This document shows, piece by piece, positions 6,212 through 8,554 of a stretch of 8,554 bases of DNA (within the stretch, counting starts at the first letter, position 1; the number at the start of each line of letters is the position of its first letter). Below the pieces are notes generated by a model. The model ran no database searches and was not told the DNA's origin. It saw nothing but the letters and a program-made list of their open reading frames with translations. The position numbers and the translations under genes were made by a program. The stretch comes from Acinetobacter sp. (GTDB lineage: Bacteria; Pseudomonadota; Gammaproteobacteria; Pseudomonadales; Moraxellaceae), in NCBI GenBank assembly GCA_030152675.1, contig JASLIY010000096.1, positions 1 to 8,554 on the forward strand. Reading direction: 5' to 3'.

Positions 6212-6643
6212 TTAACGCTTTTTCATTTCATCACGGATTTCACGTAACAATTGAATATCTTCAGGTGTTGGCGCTGGAGCTGGCTCAGCTTCTTCTTGTT
6301 TACGGCGCATACGATTGACCAGTTTCACCATCAAGAAGACCACCCATGCCAAGATGATGAAGTTCAAGAGGATGGTGACGAAGTTACCATAGGTTAAAAC
6401 GTTAATGCCCGCTTTAGTCAGTTCATCAAGTGACTGTAAGTCATTTGGGTTATCGCCAAGAACTAAGAATTTTTGAGTGAAATCAACACCGCCACCCGTA
6501 ATCACACTGATAATCGGCATGATGATGTCTTTGACCAATGAGTCAACGATTTTACCAAAAGCACCACCGATGATGACCCCGACAGCCAAATCAATCATGT
6601 TGCCTTTTACCGCGAATTCGCGGAACTCTTGCATAATACTCAT
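6212..6643 (-). CDS. mscL: Large-conductance mechanosensitive channel MscL
   Basis: Inner-membrane pentameric channel that opens under high membrane tension and releases solutes during osmotic downshock. The 143-aa product keeps the family order: N-terminal amphipathic helix ([12 protein letters not shown]), pore-lining TM1 (about 16-43) with [16 protein letters not shown], a periplasmic loop (about 50-80), TM2 (about 85-107; [20 protein letters not shown]), then a charged Glu/Ala/Pro-rich linker and a C-terminal helix ending in [10 protein letters not shown]. It is slightly longer than E. coli MscL (136 aa), mostly in the loop. The ATG at 6643 has GGAG (6651-6654) at 7 nt; the later Met4 has no such site. 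It lies downstream of typA on the same strand but behind a typA terminator, so it probably has its own promoter in 6660-6830. Confidence 0.98.
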   Translation of the reverse strand: MSIMQEFREFAVKGNMIDLAVGVIIGGAFGKIVDSLVKDIIMPIISVITGGGVDFTQKFLVLGDNPNDLQSLDELTKAGINVLTYGNFVTILLNFIILAWVVFLMVKLVNRMRRKQEEAEPAPAPTPEDIQLLREIRDEMKKR

Positions 6644-6681
6644 GTATACACTCCAGAATTTATACGCTTTATTTATGTGAC

Positions 6682-6693
6682 AAAGTATACTTT
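6682..6693 (-). promoter_or_regulatory. 12-bp palindrome AAAGTATACTTT with -10-like TATACT upstream of mscL
   Basis: A perfect palindrome 38 bp upstream of the mscL ATG. On the minus strand it contains TATACT (6684-6689), a good -10 box. The nearest -35-like TTGACT (6704-6709) is only 14 nt away, which is short for sigma-70, so the promoter call is uncertain. Confidence 0.3.
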
Positions 6694-6822
6694 ATTTATC
6701 TTTAGTCAATTCCTGCTAATTTACTCGGTTTTTAAAATTTTGGAATGTTTTGTTGTGTTTTTTTTCATATTTCTTTTATAAGCAACACTTTTTCAATCAA
6801 TATTAAAAAATCAGTCTTTTTA

Positions 6823-6859
6823 TAAAATAAAAAAAACTGCGACTTAAGTTAAGTCGCAG
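6823..6859 (-). terminator. Rho-independent terminator of typA
   Basis: Arms CTGCGACTTAA (6837-6847) and TTAAGTCGCAG (6849-6859) are perfect complements with one base between them, so in RNA the stem is about 9 bp with a small loop. On the minus strand it is followed by a run of eight T and further T-rich sequence. It sits about 32 nt beyond the typA stop codon. Confidence 0.92.
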
Positions 6860-6891
6860 CTTGAATTCACCCGAGGGTCAATTCTTTTGGA

Positions 6892-8554
6892 TTAGCTACC
6901 GCTACGTGAAGCGCGTTTACGATCGTTTTCAGTTAAGAATTTTTTACGGATACGTACAGACTTCGGTGTAACTTCAACAAGTTCGTCATCTTCGATGAAC
7001 TCAAGTGCTTGTTCAAGTGTAAAGCGGATCGCTGGCGTCAAGGTTAACGCTTCATCCGTACCAGAAGCACGCATGTTCGTTAACTGTTTCGCTTTAGTTG
7101 GGTTCACCACCATGTCGTCAGAACGTGAGTTCATACCCACGATCATGCCTTCATACACTTCAAGTTGTGGTTCAGCAAATAGACGACCACGATCTTGCAA
7201 TGTGAACAAAGCAAATGCCAAGCAAGTACCGTTAACCATAGAGATCAACACACCGTTTTGACGCTTCGCTACAGCACCTTGTTTCGCAGTGCCGTAGTGA
7301 GAGAAGCTTGAAGTCATGATCCCTGTACCTGAAGTCAAGGTCAAGAATTCTGAACGGAAGCCAATCAAACCACGTGATGGAACAGTCGCTTCAATACGGA
7401 TACGGCCTTTACCGTCAACTTCCATATTGGTGAGTTCGCCTTTACGGTTACCCATTTGTTCCATGATCGGACCTTGATGTTGTTCTTCAATATCAAAAGT
7501 CACGTTTTCATACGGTTCTTGCATCACACCGTCGATTTCTTTCATGATCACTTGCGGACGAGATACACCCATCTCGAAGCCTTCACGACGCATGTTTTCA
7601 ATCAATACAGAAAGATGCAACTCACCACGACCAGAAACTTTGAAACGGTCTGGACTGTCAGTGTCTTCAACACGCAATGCCACGTTGTGGATCAATTCGC
7701 GATCTAGACGTTCACGGATATTACGTGAAGTCACGAACTTACCTTCACGGCCTGCGAATGGTGAGTTGTTGACTTGGAATGTCATCGATACGGTTGGTTC
7801 ATCAACAGACAATGCAGGCAATGCTTCAACATTTTTAGGATCACAAATCGTGTCAGAAATGTTTAATGCATCAATACCTGTGATACATACGATGTCACCA
7901 GCAGAAGCAGAGTCAACATCAATACGATCTAGACCATGGTAACCCATGATTTTAAGGATACGGCCGTTACGTGATTTGCCTTCTTTGTCGATCACAGTCA
8001 CAGGAGTATTGGTTTTAACCGAACCACGTTGGATACGGCCAACCCCGATCACACCCACGAAGCTGTTGTAATCAAGTGAAGAAATTTGCATTTGGAATGG
8101 ACCATCAACATCAACTGCTGGTGGTTCAACGATGTCAACGATAGTTTCATACAACGGTGTCATGTCTTCAGCAAGTTCTTCTGGTGAAGGACCAGCAACA
8201 CCACGTAGACCTGAAGCGTAAACGATTGGGAAATCCAATTGCTCATCAGTCGCGCCCAAGCTATCAAACAAGTCAAATACTTGGTCGATTACCCAGTCTG
8301 GACGAGCACTTGGCTTGTCGACTTTGTTGATGATGACGATTGGTTTAAGACCACGTGCGAACGCTTTTTGCGTTACAAAACGTGTTTGTGGCATTGGACC
8401 TTCTTGAGAGTCAACAAGCAACAATACACAGTCAACCATCGACATTACACGTTCAACTTCGCCACCGAAGTCGGCGTGTCCCGGGGTGTCGACGATGTTG
8501 ATGCGGTACTCAGTGTTGGTACGTTTGTCTAACCATTTGATTGCAGTATTTTTA
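6892..8554 (-). CDS. typA: Translational GTPase TypA/BipA, N-terminus outside window
   Basis: Ribosome-binding GTPase of the EF-G/LepA group, involved in ribosome assembly and stress adaptation. The frame is open to the window edge, giving 553 residues; about 55-60 N-terminal residues with the P-loop are missing (E. coli TypA is 607 aa). Visible G motifs are [10 protein letters not shown] (22-31, G3), NKVD (76-79, G4) and SGLRGVAG (G5 region). Domain II has [20 protein letters not shown]. Domain III has [18 protein letters not shown] and [21 protein letters not shown]. The TypA-specific C-terminal part has [17 protein letters not shown] sequence (here VPSRG), [17 protein letters not shown] and [11 protein letters not shown]. 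Compared with my recollection of E. coli TypA there are about six extra residues before [10 protein letters not shown]. The stop is TAA at 6892-6894, then its own terminator. Confidence 0.98.
   Translation of the reverse strand, partial: KNTAIKWLDKRTNTEYRINIVDTPGHADFGGEVERVMSMVDCVLLLVDSQEGPMPQTRFVTQKAFARGLKPIVIINKVDKPSARPDWVIDQVFDLFDSLGATDEQLDFPIVYASGLRGVAGPSPEELAEDMTPLYETIVDIVEPPAVDVDGPFQMQISSLDYNSFVGVIGVGRIQRGSVKTNTPVTVIDKEGKSRNGRILKIMGYHGLDRIDVDSASAGDIVCITGIDALNISDTICDPKNVEALPALSVDEPTVSMTFQVNNSPFAGREGKFVTSRNIRERLDRELIHNVALRVEDTDSPDRFKVSGRGELHLSVLIENMRREGFEMGVSRPQVIMKEIDGVMQEPYENVTFDIEEQHQGPIMEQMGNRKGELTNMEVDGKGRIRIEATVPSRGLIGFRSEFLTLTSGTGIMTSSFSHYGTAKQGAVAKRQNGVLISMVNGTCLAFALFTLQDRGRLFAEPQLEVYEGMIVGMNSRSDDMVVNPTKAKQLTNMRASGTDEALTLTPAIRFTLEQALEFIEDDELVEVTPKSVRIRKKFLTENDRKRASRSGS

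Noticed and set aside
7544..7942. 132-codon plus-strand frame inside typA, and similar long antisense frames
   Set aside because: They lie opposite a highly conserved gene, have no family resemblance or ribosome site, and follow from its codon usage.

Overview
This window is ordinary gammaproteobacterial chromosome, most likely Acinetobacter (Moraxellaceae). The assignment rests on protein resemblance (TypA, MscL, MutM and PpiC of this type, plus a trimeric autotransporter with an extended signal peptide), moderate-to-low GC and AT-rich spacers. It is inferred from memory of these families; no search was run. Both ends cut through genes.

Layout. Positions 1-1030 (minus strand) hold the N-terminal 343 residues of a trimeric autotransporter adhesin: extended signal peptide, YadA-type head repeats, neck and the first heptads of a coiled-coil stalk. 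A 464-bp, very AT-rich spacer separates it from a divergent dsbC-like periplasmic disulfide isomerase (1495-2205, +). The next spacer (2206-2572) contains a short array in which TCAAA recurs every 13 nt, then two small hairpins. A secreted Sel1-repeat protein follows (2573-3412, +). It converges on an Old Yellow Enzyme-type flavin oxidoreductase (3531-4649, -), and a strong two-way terminator lies between them. The oxidoreductase diverges from mutM (4864-5679, +), which is followed by ppiC (5789-6073, +), probably on the same transcript. ppiC converges on mscL (6212-6643, -) across a second two-way terminator. Upstream of mscL on the same strand lies typA (6892 to the window end, -), which has its own terminator and lacks its N-terminus here.

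Functional themes. Several products act in the envelope: the adhesin on the surface, DsbC and the Sel1 protein in the periplasm, and MscL in the inner membrane. The others are housekeeping or stress genes: MutM repairs oxidised bases, the Old Yellow Enzyme homologue reduces electrophiles, PpiC is a cytoplasmic prolyl isomerase and TypA is a ribosome-associated GTPase. They do not form one dedicated pathway or a recognisable new system. Every gene has intact diagnostic residues in the visible part, and I saw no frameshift, insertion sequence, tRNA, rRNA or CRISPR array.

The less explained signals are non-coding: the 13-nt-periodic TCAAA array, a 12-bp wobble-containing stem right after the Sel1 gene, dyads at the mutM/oxidoreductase divergent promoters, and the AT-rich adhesin promoter region.
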